NCBI RefSeq assembly: GCF_041929845.1
Contig: NZ_JBHEEH010000004.1
Location: 124,001-188,000, forward strand
Length of the DNA: 64,000 bases
Direction of reading: 5' to 3'
Origin: Paenochrobactrum pullorum
GTDB taxonomy: Bacteria > Pseudomonadota > Alphaproteobacteria > Rhizobiales > Rhizobiaceae
The notes beneath the pieces are model-generated. The model searched no databases and had not been told where the DNA came from. It worked only from the letters and a program-made list of their open reading frames with translations. The position numbers and the translations under genes were made by a program. Every line of letters starts with the position of its first letter. The stretch's first letter is position 1. This document shows, piece after piece, positions 45,874-53,534 of this stretch.

Positions 45874-46119
45874 TTAAGCTTTATCGCGCTGATCATTTAA
45901 GACACTTTGCAGGGCATAAAGGCGGATTGCAGAGGAGAGGTTGCAGTCGGCAGGACGTAACCCGTCAATTTCGGCAATCAGTGCTGCCAAAGCCATTGTG
46001 CGTGATGCAGCAAGACGACAAACAATGTGGTAAAATTCATCTTCCAGCGTAAAACTGGTGGAATGGCCGCGAATGGTGACGGAATGTTTTTTGAGCTTGT
46101 GCGCGCCAAGTTTGCTCAA
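45874..46119 (-). CDS. Ribbon-helix-helix domain protein
   Basis: An 81-residue protein of the RHH_4 type found beside DUF4169 and SspB in Hyphomicrobiales. The strand is LKKHSVTIRGHSTSFTLEDE and the helices are FYHIVCRLAASR and ALAALIAEIDGL. RHH proteins bind DNA as dimers, but this subfamily has no established target. It overlaps the DUF4169 gene by 4 bases (ATGA), so translation is coupled. It converges on asmA. Confidence 0.82.
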   Translation of the reverse strand: MSKLGAHKLKKHSVTIRGHSTSFTLEDEFYHIVCRLAASRTMALAALIAEIDGLRPADCNLSSAIRLYALQSVLNDQRDKA

Positions 46120-46322
46120 GACTTTTTGTCGTCCGGATTGGTTTTTTCTAATCTGTTTTGATCAAGAAAACGGCTTGTTTTATCGGATTGCACTTTATCA
46201 AATTGTTTTTGCGCCAATGTACGCCCGAAAGTTACGCGGTTTTGCTGGGCAATATCTTCGCGGCTCTTTCGGGCTTTTTGTTTTTTAAACTGTTTGAGAT
46301 TGACGACGTCGCTCATAGCCAA
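46116..46322 (-). CDS. DUF4169 family small basic protein
   Basis: A 68-residue protein, or 66 from the second Met. The signature is SDVVNLKQFKKQKARKSRED followed by QNRVTFGRT and a charged tail. It is rich in Lys, Gln and Asp with no membrane segment. The family is conserved in alphaproteobacteria without a known role. It sits 24 bases after sspB and overlaps the RHH gene, so the three probably form one operon. Confidence 0.85.
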   Translation of the reverse strand: MAMSDVVNLKQFKKQKARKSREDIAQQNRVTFGRTLAQKQFDKVQSDKTSRFLDQNRLEKTNPDDKKS

Positions 46323-46346
46323 CGAATCCAGTTTAAAGGTTGTTGT

Positions 46347-46919
46347 TTATTTTTTTCTGAATGAATCAAGTGAAACAACATCCGCACTTGGTTTGTTTTC
46401 AGTCGGTTCTTTTGCTTCTTCCTGCTTTTCGGCATCGGCTTTTTTGGTTTTTGCCGAAGATTTGCGGGCAGGTTTTGTTGTTTCCGTTTTTACCGGTTGC
46501 GGCTCCAGCACTTCCAGATCGGCAATGACAGCTTCACTATCATTGTCGCCTTCCGGCTCAAGGATGGACACATCAAATTCCAGCTCGAAATTAACCGAAG
46601 GATCGTAAAAACCACGGATTGCTGAATAAGGAATGACCAGCTTTTCCGGAATGTCGCCAAAAGACAAGCCAACTTCAAACAGGTGATCGGTGACGACCAA
46701 TTCCCAATATTGATGTTGAATGACAATGGTCATTTGTTCGGGGTACTTTTCCCGCAATCTGGACGAGATGCGCACACCTGGTGCACCCGTCAGAAAGGTG
46801 ATGAAAAAGTGATGATTGCCCGGCAGGCCAGCCTTGGCCACCTCCGCAAGTACCTTACGGATGACGCCTCTCAAGGCTTCCTGAGCAAGAATGTCGTAAC
46901 GCAGCATATCCTGAACCAT
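46347..46919 (-). CDS. sspB: SspB family ClpXP adaptor, alphaproteobacterial type
   Basis: A 190-residue protein. The folded SspB domain covers residues 1-125 with DMLRYDILAQEALRGVIRKV, HHFFITFLTGAPGVRISSRL and IVIQHQYWELVVTD. A Lys/Glu/Ala-rich flexible linker follows, then a C-terminal peptide ending DVVSLDSFRKK that should contact ClpX. SspB tethers ssrA-tagged proteins to the ClpXP protease. The tmRNA gene lies about 1.6 kb away in this window. The start MVQDMLRYDIL is usual. Confidence 0.92.
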   Translation of the reverse strand: MVQDMLRYDILAQEALRGVIRKVLAEVAKAGLPGNHHFFITFLTGAPGVRISSRLREKYPEQMTIVIQHQYWELVVTDHLFEVGLSFGDIPEKLVIPYSAIRGFYDPSVNFELEFDVSILEPEGDNDSEAVIADLEVLEPQPVKTETTKPARKSSAKTKKADAEKQEEAKEPTENKPSADVVSLDSFRKK

Positions 46920-47146
46920 AAGTTCCTTATCCCACGGATTCGGCCTTGGATGTCAAGGTGGATTTCATAAGTGAGTGCGAATTTCGTTTCATCTTTTTAA
47001 TTGGCATGTGTTGAAAAATATATTTCTTTTTTTGAAATTATGCCAGTTTGGTCGTGCTATTTTCCTTTTTATGGATGAAAAAACTGCATTTATGCGACAC
47101 GATAAAAATATGAGCTTATGACTTTAGTTTTATGCGCCTGTGTGAC

Positions 47147-47175
47147 TTGACGTAACGGTTAACAATTCTTATTTC
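47147..47175 (+). promoter_or_regulatory. Candidate promoter for the Bcr/CflA exporter gene
   Basis: TTGACG (47147-47152) and TATTTC (47170-47175) are spaced 17 bases, giving a start near 47182. This lies in the 308-base divergent gap 46920-47227, which must also serve sspB. No operator for a known regulator is visible. Confidence 0.45.
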
Positions 47176-47227
47176 ACAAATCCGTGAGATTGGGGCGATA
47201 TTATAGCTCTCTCTTATCTTCATTCTG

Positions 47228-48460
47228 GTGAAAGTCTGTCCTATGCCCCCCGCCGGACTCTTGAGAAATGCTCTTGTTTTGGGCCTGATTTCCGCAATCG
47301 GGCCTTTTGCTATTGATATGTATTTACCGGCTTTGCCCAATATTGGAGCTGATCTGAATGCCGAAAGCGGTGCAGTTCAGATGAGCTTGCTCACCTTCTT
47401 TATTGCGGCCGCAATCTCGCAGCTTTTTTACGGCCCCTTGTCCGATATGTATGGCCGTAAAGTGCCGCTTTATAGTGGTTTGATGTTGTTCGCTATTGGT
47501 TGTGTGGGGGCGGCGCTTTCCACAAGCATTGATATGCTGGTCTCATTTCGCTTTTTACAAGGGGTAGGTGCGGCTGCGGGCATGGTCATTCCACGTGCAA
47601 TCGTGCGTGATCTTTATACCGGTGTGGATGCTGCACGCTTGATGTCGTTGCTTATGCTGGTTTTTTCTGTGTCACCAATTATGGCACCTTTGTCCGGCTC
47701 GCTGATCATCGACACATATAGTTGGCGTGCGGTGTTCTGGATTGTGCTGGTGGCTGCTATTGCCGGCATTATCTTGCTGGCATTATGGCAAAAGGAAACG
47801 CGTCCGGTGGCCGCCAGACTGGAAAGTAATCTGAACTCAGCACTTTCCGGCTATGGTGTTTTGATAAAAGATAGGAATTTTATTGGTCTGGTGATGATTG
47901 GCGCCATGTGTATGGCTGGTTTCATGGTTTATCTGGCCAATTCATCATTCGTTTTTATCGAGCAATATGGCTTCACACCACGCGAATATGCGCTGGCTTT
48001 TTCGGTTAATGCGATTTCCTTTATCGGTATGTCGCAATTGAATGGCATATTGGCAAGCCGATTTGGCTTGAAGCGGGTTGTATTGTTTTCGGTCAGTTGT
48101 GCGGCGATTATCTTGACCGCTATGTTGGTTTTGGTTTTGTCAGGTGCGCATTCCTACTTGATGATTGCAAGTTTCCTGTTTGCAGGTTTCGGCTTTTTAG
48201 GATTGGTTATCCCAACCACTGCCGTGCTCGCACTGGAAGATCACGGGAAAATTGCCGGAACAGCTTCCGCTTTGATGGGGACATTGCAGTTTTTGGTGGC
48301 GGCCCTTGCAATCGGCATTTCGTCAGTTTTCAGTGACGGAACAATTTTGCCGATGGTGGCCGGTATCACGCTCAGTATCGTGACAGCGTTTGTTTTGACA
48401 CTGATTGTATTGCGCAAGAAGCCGAAGATGCGTGATCTGCAATCATCGGTGATCGGCTGA
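47228..48460 (+). CDS. Bcr/CflA family multidrug efflux MFS transporter
   Basis: A 410-residue major facilitator with 12 predicted membrane helices. Family motifs are FAIDMYLPALPNIGADLNAE in helix 1, ISQLFYGPLSDMYGRKVPLY for motif A, and GVGAAAGMVIPRAIVRDLYT, which is characteristic of Bcr/CflA. It exports drugs or metabolites such as bicyclomycin or sulfonamides; the substrate here is unknown. The frame opens with GTG 47228; ATG 47243 (MPPAGLLRNALV) is the likelier start. It converges on ssrA. Confidence 0.92.
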   Translation: MKVCPMPPAGLLRNALVLGLISAIGPFAIDMYLPALPNIGADLNAESGAVQMSLLTFFIAAAISQLFYGPLSDMYGRKVPLYSGLMLFAIGCVGAALSTSIDMLVSFRFLQGVGAAAGMVIPRAIVRDLYTGVDAARLMSLLMLVFSVSPIMAPLSGSLIIDTYSWRAVFWIVLVAAIAGIILLALWQKETRPVAARLESNLNSALSGYGVLIKDRNFIGLVMIGAMCMAGFMVYLANSSFVFIEQYGFTPREYALAFSVNAISFIGMSQLNGILASRFGLKRVVLFSVSCAAIILTAMLVLVLSGAHSYLMIASFLFAGFGFLGLVIPTTAVLALEDHGKIAGTASALMGTLQFLVAALAIGISSVFSDGTILPMVAGITLSIVTAFVLTLIVLRKKPKMRDLQSSVIG

Positions 48461-48477
48461 ATTAAAAATGTGGGAAG

Positions 48478-48803
48478 GTGGAGGCTTCTGTTGCCAGGTG
48501 CCTCCGGACCCCGCCTTAAGGTGCTAACCCTAAGGACTTAGGTTGGGTTTCTCGCACCGCAATTAAGCAGCGAGAGCGTAACCCTGAGCTTTGTTGTCAT
48601 TTGCAACTACTCGTTTGACCCGATAACGGTGGTATCATGCCGAGTAAAAGAGCGATCTTTACACCCTTGTCGATCCTATTTCGCCCCCGCCACAGCATAG
48701 CTTGTTGTTTTAGCTATGTTCTGGTGGAGGCGCCGGGTACCGCCCCCGGGTCCAAATGGTTTATTACACCGTCCGTTTATTACCATAGCTGGCATAAGCC
48801 AGC
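48478..48803 (-). ncRNA. ssrA: tmRNA, permuted two-piece alphaproteobacterial type
   Basis: tmRNA rescues stalled ribosomes and tags the peptide for proteolysis. Read on the minus strand, the acceptor piece comes first and ends in GGCGCCTCCACCA (48734-48722). A removed loop follows (48721 to about 48690), then the coding piece starts with GGGGGCGAAATAGGATCGAC (from 48688). GGGGGCG pairs with CGCCTCC to form the acceptor stem. The tag frame is 48604-48563 and reads ANDNKAQGYALAA, then TAA. A hairpin GGAGGC/GCCTCC (48505-48480) ends the gene. A GCTGGC/GCCAGC hairpin (48803-48788) opens it, with TATATA at 48815-48810 as likely -10. End positions are approximate. Confidence 0.95.
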
Positions 48804-49037
48804 AGAACTTATATAGTCAGGCTTATTCGTGAATGGAAGGGCTGACTTTCATATCAACGTCATTTTTTAGATGATTGTGCATAAAAAATTTGAACACTGA
48901 CGGATTATGAGAAAGCCGAGGCTTTTTTCATTGACAGAAATAACAGGGTGGTCAATCTTCAAGCTATTACGCGCTTTAAGCTTATAGTGTCTTCATTGAT
49001 ATGGGCGTATAGGCGCTGTTTGAAGGAGAGTAGGTAA

Positions 49038-49349
49038 ATGAGTGACCATCTTGCCGATGTGCGCCGTTATGATGCGGCAGCAGATGAAGCGATTGTAGAC
49101 AAAATCATCAAACATCTGGGCATTGCATTGCGCAGCCGCGATGCATCTCTGGTTGCAGTAAGCGATCCGGAAGAGCTTAAGCGCGTGCGTGAAAGCTGGA
49201 TTGGACGTAAGCTTGGTGTGACTGACGAAGCAAAAGCTGATGCAGCTATTGCCCATGTGGCAGAAGTGATGAAGGGCGACCGTAATAAAAATCGCGTTAC
49301 CTTCTATTATCTGACTGCAAAGCAGCTGGGTCTTCTCGGCTCTCTTTAA
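49038..49349 (+). CDS. DUF2853 family protein
   Basis: A 103-residue soluble helical protein. Typical family stretches are LADVRRYDAAADEAIVDKII, ESWIGRKLGVTDEAK and GDRNKNRVTFYYLTAKQLGL. The role is unknown. A good ribosome site GAAGGAGAG precedes ATG 49038. The gene is monocistronic, with a terminator at 49397. It is common in alphaproteobacteria. Confidence 0.88.
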   Translation: MSDHLADVRRYDAAADEAIVDKIIKHLGIALRSRDASLVAVSDPEELKRVRESWIGRKLGVTDEAKADAAIAHVAEVMKGDRNKNRVTFYYLTAKQLGLLGSL

Positions 49350-49396
49350 TCTGATATAGCAGATAGCTTTAATTCGTTTTAGCTTATATGAGACTT

Positions 49397-49433
49397 GCAA
49401 AGCTCTAGCCGCGTGACTCGGTTAGAGCTTTGC
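49397..49433 (+). terminator. Intrinsic terminator after the DUF2853 gene
   Basis: GCAAAGCTCTAGCCG pairs with CGGTTAGAGCTTTGC (15 pairs, one G-T) around a short loop, followed by TGTTTCT. It lies 48 bases past the stop and before thyA. Confidence 0.8.
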
Positions 49434-49491
49434 TGTTTCTATATTTAAAATACGAATCGATATGAGCCTAACCGAGCAGGAGAGCCCATCC

Positions 49492-50286
49492 ATGCAAACC
49501 TATCTTAACCTGTTGAGCCATGTGCTAGCGAATGGTATTGATCGCGGTGATCGTACCGGCACTGGTACACGATCGGTTTTTGGTTATCAGATGCGATTTG
49601 ATTTGGCAGAGGGGTTTCCTGTTTTAACGACCAAAAAGCTGCATTTGCGCTCGATCATCCATGAACTTTTATGGTTTCTCAAAGGCGATACCAATATCGC
49701 TTATTTGAAAGAAAACGGTGTTTCGATTTGGGATGAGTGGGCTGATGAAAACGGTGATCTGGGCCCTGTTTATGGCGCGCAGTGGCGTTCGTGGCCCGCA
49801 CGTGATGGTGGTTCTATCGACCAAATCAGCAATCTTTTGCACATGATCAAAACCAATCCGCAGTCACGGCGTTTAATTGTTTCAGCGTGGAATCCGGCTT
49901 TAGTGGATGAAATGGCCTTACCGCCATGCCATTGTCTTTTTCAATTTTATGTGGCGAACGGCAAGTTGTCGTGCCAGCTATATCAACGCTCTGCCGATAT
50001 TTTTTTGGGCGTGCCTTTTAATATCGCTTCTTATGCTTTACTGACCATGATGATTGCACAGGTTTGCGGGTTGGAAGCCGGTGACTTTGTTCACACCCTT
50101 GGTGATGCGCATCTTTATGCCAATCATTTCGAGCAGGCTAAGTTGCAATTGACCCGTACACCGAAAGTGCTGCCGGTAATGACAATGAACAAGCAAGTGA
50201 AAGATTTGTTTGCTTTCACTTTCGATGATTTCAAGCTGGAAGGCTATGAAGCTGATCCAACTATCAAGGCACCGATTGCGGTATGA
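49492..50286 (+). CDS. thyA: Thymidylate synthase
   Basis: ThyA converts dUMP to dTMP with methylene-tetrahydrofolate. From ATG 49492 it has 264 residues, the E. coli length, and the catalytic Cys falls at residue 146 in LPPCHCLFQFYV, the same number as in E. coli. AGGAGAG lies just upstream. The frame also opens at ATG 49462, which would add 10 residues; the later start is preferred. Other motifs are DRTGTGTRSVFGYQMRF, YGAQWRSWPA, and YQRSADIFLGVPFNIASYAL. It overlaps folA by 4 bases. Confidence 0.97.
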   Translation: MQTYLNLLSHVLANGIDRGDRTGTGTRSVFGYQMRFDLAEGFPVLTTKKLHLRSIIHELLWFLKGDTNIAYLKENGVSIWDEWADENGDLGPVYGAQWRSWPARDGGSIDQISNLLHMIKTNPQSRRLIVSAWNPALVDEMALPPCHCLFQFYVANGKLSCQLYQRSADIFLGVPFNIASYALLTMMIAQVCGLEAGDFVHTLGDAHLYANHFEQAKLQLTRTPKVLPVMTMNKQVKDLFAFTFDDFKLEGYEADPTIKAPIAV

Positions 50287-50807
50287 GTAAAATAATTAAA
50301 ATATCTATGGTCGTTGCAGTCTCGCAAAATCGAGTTATCGGCAAAGATAATGATATGCCGTGGCGTCTATCAACCGATTTGAAGCGTTTTAAAACGCTGA
50401 CATTGGGTAAACCGGTAATTATGGGGCGCAAAACATGGGACTCTATTGGTCGCCCGTTGCCCGGACGATTGAATGTAGTGATTACCCGCAATGCGGATTT
50501 TGCGCCTGAAGGTGCGACAGTCGTCCATTCGCTGGAAGCCGCAATTGATGTGGCCAAAAAACAGCTTCAAGAAACAGATATAGACGAGATTTGCATCATC
50601 GGTGGTGGCAATATTTATCGTCAGGCATTGCCGATGGCGGATATGGTATATTTGACCCATGTGCTCGCCGATATTGAGGGTGATACAGATTTTCCGGAGC
50701 TTGATCCGGCTGAGTGGCAGGAGGTTTCAAGCGAAGATGTACCTGCTGGTGAAAAAGACAATTACCCGACACATTTTTGCGTTTATCAACGCAAAAATGC
50801 CGTTTGA
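50283..50807 (+). CDS. folA: Dihydrofolate reductase
   Basis: A 174-residue enzyme that regenerates tetrahydrofolate used up by ThyA. Signatures are VVAVSQNRVIGKDNDMPWRL with the active-site acidic residue in NDMPW, TLGKPVIMGRKTWDSIGRPL, and IIGGGNIYRQALPMADMVYL. The start ATG overlaps the thyA stop (ATGA), so the two are coupled. No terminator is seen before the hflK promoter. Confidence 0.96.
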   Translation: MSKIIKISMVVAVSQNRVIGKDNDMPWRLSTDLKRFKTLTLGKPVIMGRKTWDSIGRPLPGRLNVVITRNADFAPEGATVVHSLEAAIDVAKKQLQETDIDEICIIGGGNIYRQALPMADMVYLTHVLADIEGDTDFPELDPAEWQEVSSEDVPAGEKDNYPTHFCVYQRKNAV

Positions 50808-50902
50808 CGGGTAGATGCAGGCCCTAAGGTTGATTTCTTGAATAAAACGGAGTTTTTTAGCCCGATATTGCTCAAGAACAGCTTTAATTTACACGGCTTG
50901 CG

Positions 50903-50931
50903 TTGAAAGAGCGTAGATTGATCCCTATAAA
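50903..50931 (+). promoter_or_regulatory. Promoter for hflK-hflC
   Basis: TTGAAA (50903-50908) and TATAAA (50926-50931) are 17 bases apart, one of the best promoter pairs in the window, with a start near 50938. CCTATAAA also resembles the -10 of RpoH promoters, so heat-shock control is possible. Confidence 0.6.
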
Positions 50932-50995
50932 CGGGTAAGTCCATTTGAAGTCGGGAGGTCATTCATGCCTCTTGCATATCAAACGAGAGGTAAGG

Positions 50996-52117
50996 ATGCC
51001 CTGGAGCAATCAAAATGGCGGCGGCCCGTGGGGAAGCGGCGATAATAACAATAATGGCGGACCGTGGGGCCAAGGCCCTCAGAAGCCAAAGGGTAATGGC
51101 CCTAATACGCCACCTGATCTGGAGGATATTTTACGCAAAGGTCAGGATCGTCTGAAAAAGGCGTTTCCGGGTGGCGGCGGCGGAACAGGTGCTGGCGGTA
51201 ATTCCTTCTTTATCATTTTGATAGTGATTATTGCTTTTGCATTCTGGATTTTTCAGGCGGTTTATACCGTGCAGCCGGATGAGCTTGCAGTAGAGTTGCG
51301 TTTTGGTAAGCCAAAGGAAGAAATTTCCGAACCAGGTTTGCATTTCCATTTGTGGCCGATTGAAACTTATGAAAAAGCTGAAATCGTAGAAAAGCAGATC
51401 AATATTGGCGGGCAGGGTTCACGCACAGCCACACAAGGCCTGATGCTTACCGGTGACCAAAACATTGTTAATGTTCAGTTCTCCGTACTTTACCGTGTGG
51501 ATAATCCGCGTGATTACCTCTTCAACGTGCAAAATCCCGACAACATGGTACAGCAGATTTCTGAAAGTGCGATCCGTGAAATCGTTGGTCGTCGTCCGGC
51601 ACAAGACGTCTTCCGTGATAATCGTAGCGTGATTGCACAGGATGTCCGCACAATTGTGCAGCAGACATTGGATGATTATAAAGCCGGTATTCAGATTAAT
51701 GCGGTTTCCATTGAAGATGCAGCGCCGCCACGTGAAGTGGCTGATGCTTTTGATGAAGTGCAGCGCGCCGAACAGGATGAAGATCGTTTTGTAGAAGAAT
51801 CCAACCAGTATTCCAACCAGAAGCTTGGTCAGGCTCGCGGTGAAGCAGCACAGGTTCGTGAAGATGCGGCTGCTTATAAAAACCGTATCGTGCAGGAAGC
51901 AGAGGGTGAGGCACAGCGCTTTATCTCTGTTTATGACGAATATGTGAAAGCACCGGAAGTAACCCGCAAACGTCTTTATCTGGAAACTATGGAGCAAGTG
52001 CTGCAAGGCACCAAGAAAATTATCGTAGAGCCGGGTCAGGGTATCGTGCCTTATCTGCCATTGAATGAATTGACGCGTTCAAACGGTCAGGCACGCAATA
52101 ATGAAGGAGCGCAATAA
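50996..52117 (+). CDS. hflK: FtsH protease modulator HflK
   Basis: A 373-residue SPFH/band 7 protein. It has a Gly/Asn/Pro-rich cytoplasmic N-terminus (PWSNQNGGGPWGSGDNNNNG), one membrane helix (near residue 70, SFFIILIVIIAFAFWIFQAV) and a periplasmic band 7 domain (VQPDELAVELRFGKP onward) with a long coiled coil. With HflC it forms a large cage around FtsH and modulates its proteolysis. The start is ATG 50996, behind GAGGTAAGG; the frame extends to TTG 50945. hflC begins 1 base past the stop. Confidence 0.95.
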   Translation: MPWSNQNGGGPWGSGDNNNNGGPWGQGPQKPKGNGPNTPPDLEDILRKGQDRLKKAFPGGGGGTGAGGNSFFIILIVIIAFAFWIFQAVYTVQPDELAVELRFGKPKEEISEPGLHFHLWPIETYEKAEIVEKQINIGGQGSRTATQGLMLTGDQNIVNVQFSVLYRVDNPRDYLFNVQNPDNMVQQISESAIREIVGRRPAQDVFRDNRSVIAQDVRTIVQQTLDDYKAGIQINAVSIEDAAPPREVADAFDEVQRAEQDEDRFVEESNQYSNQKLGQARGEAAQVREDAAAYKNRIVQEAEGEAQRFISVYDEYVKAPEVTRKRLYLETMEQVLQGTKKIIVEPGQGIVPYLPLNELTRSNGQARNNEGAQ

Positions 52118-52118
52118 G

Positions 52119-53078
52119 ATGGCTCAGAACAGATTTCCGTTAATTGCTGGTCTGATCGCAGTCATTGCATTGCTGGCCTATTCTTCTGTGTTCATCGTTA
52201 ATGAGCGTCAGCAGGCGATTGTCTTGCGCTTTGGTCAGATCGTTGATGTAAAAGAAGAGCCGGGTATTTATTTCAAGCTGCCATTTGGCTTTCTGGAAGC
52301 GGACAATGTGCAGATGATTGATGACCGTCTGTTGCGCTTTGATCTGGATGATATCCGCGTGCAGGTTGCTGGCGGTAAATTCTATGATGTGGACGCTTTC
52401 CTTGTGTATCGTATTACTGATGCACGTAAATTCCGTCAGACGGTCTCCGGTAATACCGTTCTGGCTGAACAGCGTTTGCGTACACGTCTGGATGCCGCTC
52501 TTCGTAGCGTTTACGGTCAGCGTGGCTTTGAAGCAGCGCTTTCTGAAGAACGTTCAGGCATGATGCGTGAACTGCGTGACCAGCTGCGTCCTGATGCAAC
52601 ATCGCTGGGGCTGACGATTGTCGATGTACGTATCCGTCGTACGGATCTGACAGCTGAAGTGTCACAGCAGACTTTTGAGCGTATGAAGGCAGAACGTCTG
52701 GCTGAAGCCGAGCGTTTGCGTGCGCGTGGTCGTGAAGCTGCACAGCGTATTCGTGCGGTGGCAGAGCGTCAGGTTGTGGAAACCATTGCCGAAGCGCGTA
52801 AGGAATCGGAAATCCTTCGCGGTGAGGGCGAAGCAGAACGCTCAAGGATCTTTGCCGAATCCGCTTCCCGTGATGCAGAATTCTTCTCATTCTACCGTTC
52901 GATGTCGGCTTATGCACATGCATTGCAGACACCGGATACCAGTATGGTGATTTCACCTGATTCAGAGTTCTTCCGCTTCTTCCGTGATGCCGGAACTGCA
53001 AAGCCTGCCGTTGATGCCGAAGCAGCACCAGCCGTGCGTGATGCAGCGGGCGAAACTTCTGCCGCTCCTGCACAATAA
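52119..53078 (+). CDS. hflC: FtsH protease modulator HflC
   Basis: A 319-residue SPFH protein. It has an N-terminal membrane helix (FPLIAGLIAVIALLAYSSVF), the band 7 domain (VNERQQAIVLRFGQIVDVKE), then VDVRIRRTDLTAEVSQQTFE and an Arg/Glu/Ala coiled coil. The last 30 residues are Ala-rich and low in complexity. It is the partner of HflK in the FtsH-associated complex. ATG 52119 follows the hflK stop after one base and has GGAGCG upstream; the frame also opens 6 codons earlier inside hflK. Confidence 0.94.
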   Translation: MAQNRFPLIAGLIAVIALLAYSSVFIVNERQQAIVLRFGQIVDVKEEPGIYFKLPFGFLEADNVQMIDDRLLRFDLDDIRVQVAGGKFYDVDAFLVYRITDARKFRQTVSGNTVLAEQRLRTRLDAALRSVYGQRGFEAALSEERSGMMRELRDQLRPDATSLGLTIVDVRIRRTDLTAEVSQQTFERMKAERLAEAERLRARGREAAQRIRAVAERQVVETIAEARKESEILRGEGEAERSRIFAESASRDAEFFSFYRSMSAYAHALQTPDTSMVISPDSEFFRFFRDAGTAKPAVDAEAAPAVRDAAGETSAAPAQ

Positions 53079-53096
53079 GTGCGTCAGGTTTAAGTG

Positions 53097-53282
53097 ATGA
53101 ATGATTTTTTAGCCGCCGTAGGACTTCTCCTCGTATTTGAGGGGCTGCTCTACGGCGGCTTTCCTTTAATTGCAAAACGTATGGCTTGGGATGTGACCCA
53201 AGCACCCGAACAGGCTTTGCGTTTGGCCGGTATCATTGCGATTGCAATTGGTGTGGGTATTGTCTGGTTGGTACGCGGCTAA
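53097..53282 (+). CDS. DUF2065 family small membrane protein
   Basis: A 61-residue protein with two membrane helices (FLAAVGLLLVFEGLLYGGF and LRLAGIIAIAIGVGIVWLV). It has the usual DUF2065 length and is usually found after hflC in proteobacteria, as here. The role is unknown; the neighbourhood points to the FtsH-HflKC system. A GTG one codon upstream (53094) is an alternative start. It starts 18 bases past hflC. Confidence 0.88.
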   Translation: MNDFLAAVGLLLVFEGLLYGGFPLIAKRMAWDVTQAPEQALRLAGIIAIAIGVGIVWLVRG

Positions 53283-53400
53283 TTTTTAATGCCCGTTCTG
53301 CCCTTTTTCACGATACGCCTTAATCCTGCTGGAATGCGGGATCAGAAAAAATACTAAAAAATCAAAATGTCTCATGACATGGCCTCATTGAGAATGTGTT

Positions 53401-53433
53401 GTGCATAGAGCGGGGCATTGTTAATTTATGCAC
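53401..53433. other. Inverted repeat upstream of the DegP gene
   Basis: GTGCATA (53401-53407) and TATGCAC (53427-53433) form a 7-base inverted repeat with a 19-base spacer, about 100 bases before the protease start. It may be an operator or hairpin; no known stress regulator motif is recognised. Confidence 0.3.
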
Positions 53434-53534
53434 TTTATGGCTGCTGCTTATTGAATGTTGCTTTGTTAAAGTTTTAGCATTCAGTTAGCGTGTCAGTGAT
53501 TGAATATGGGATTTGAATATTGGAGCAGGGCTTT

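Noticed and set aside
45861..45885. Possible terminator between asmA and the RHH gene
   Set aside because: The arms have a bulge and half of the stem is inside the RHH coding end; too weak to call.
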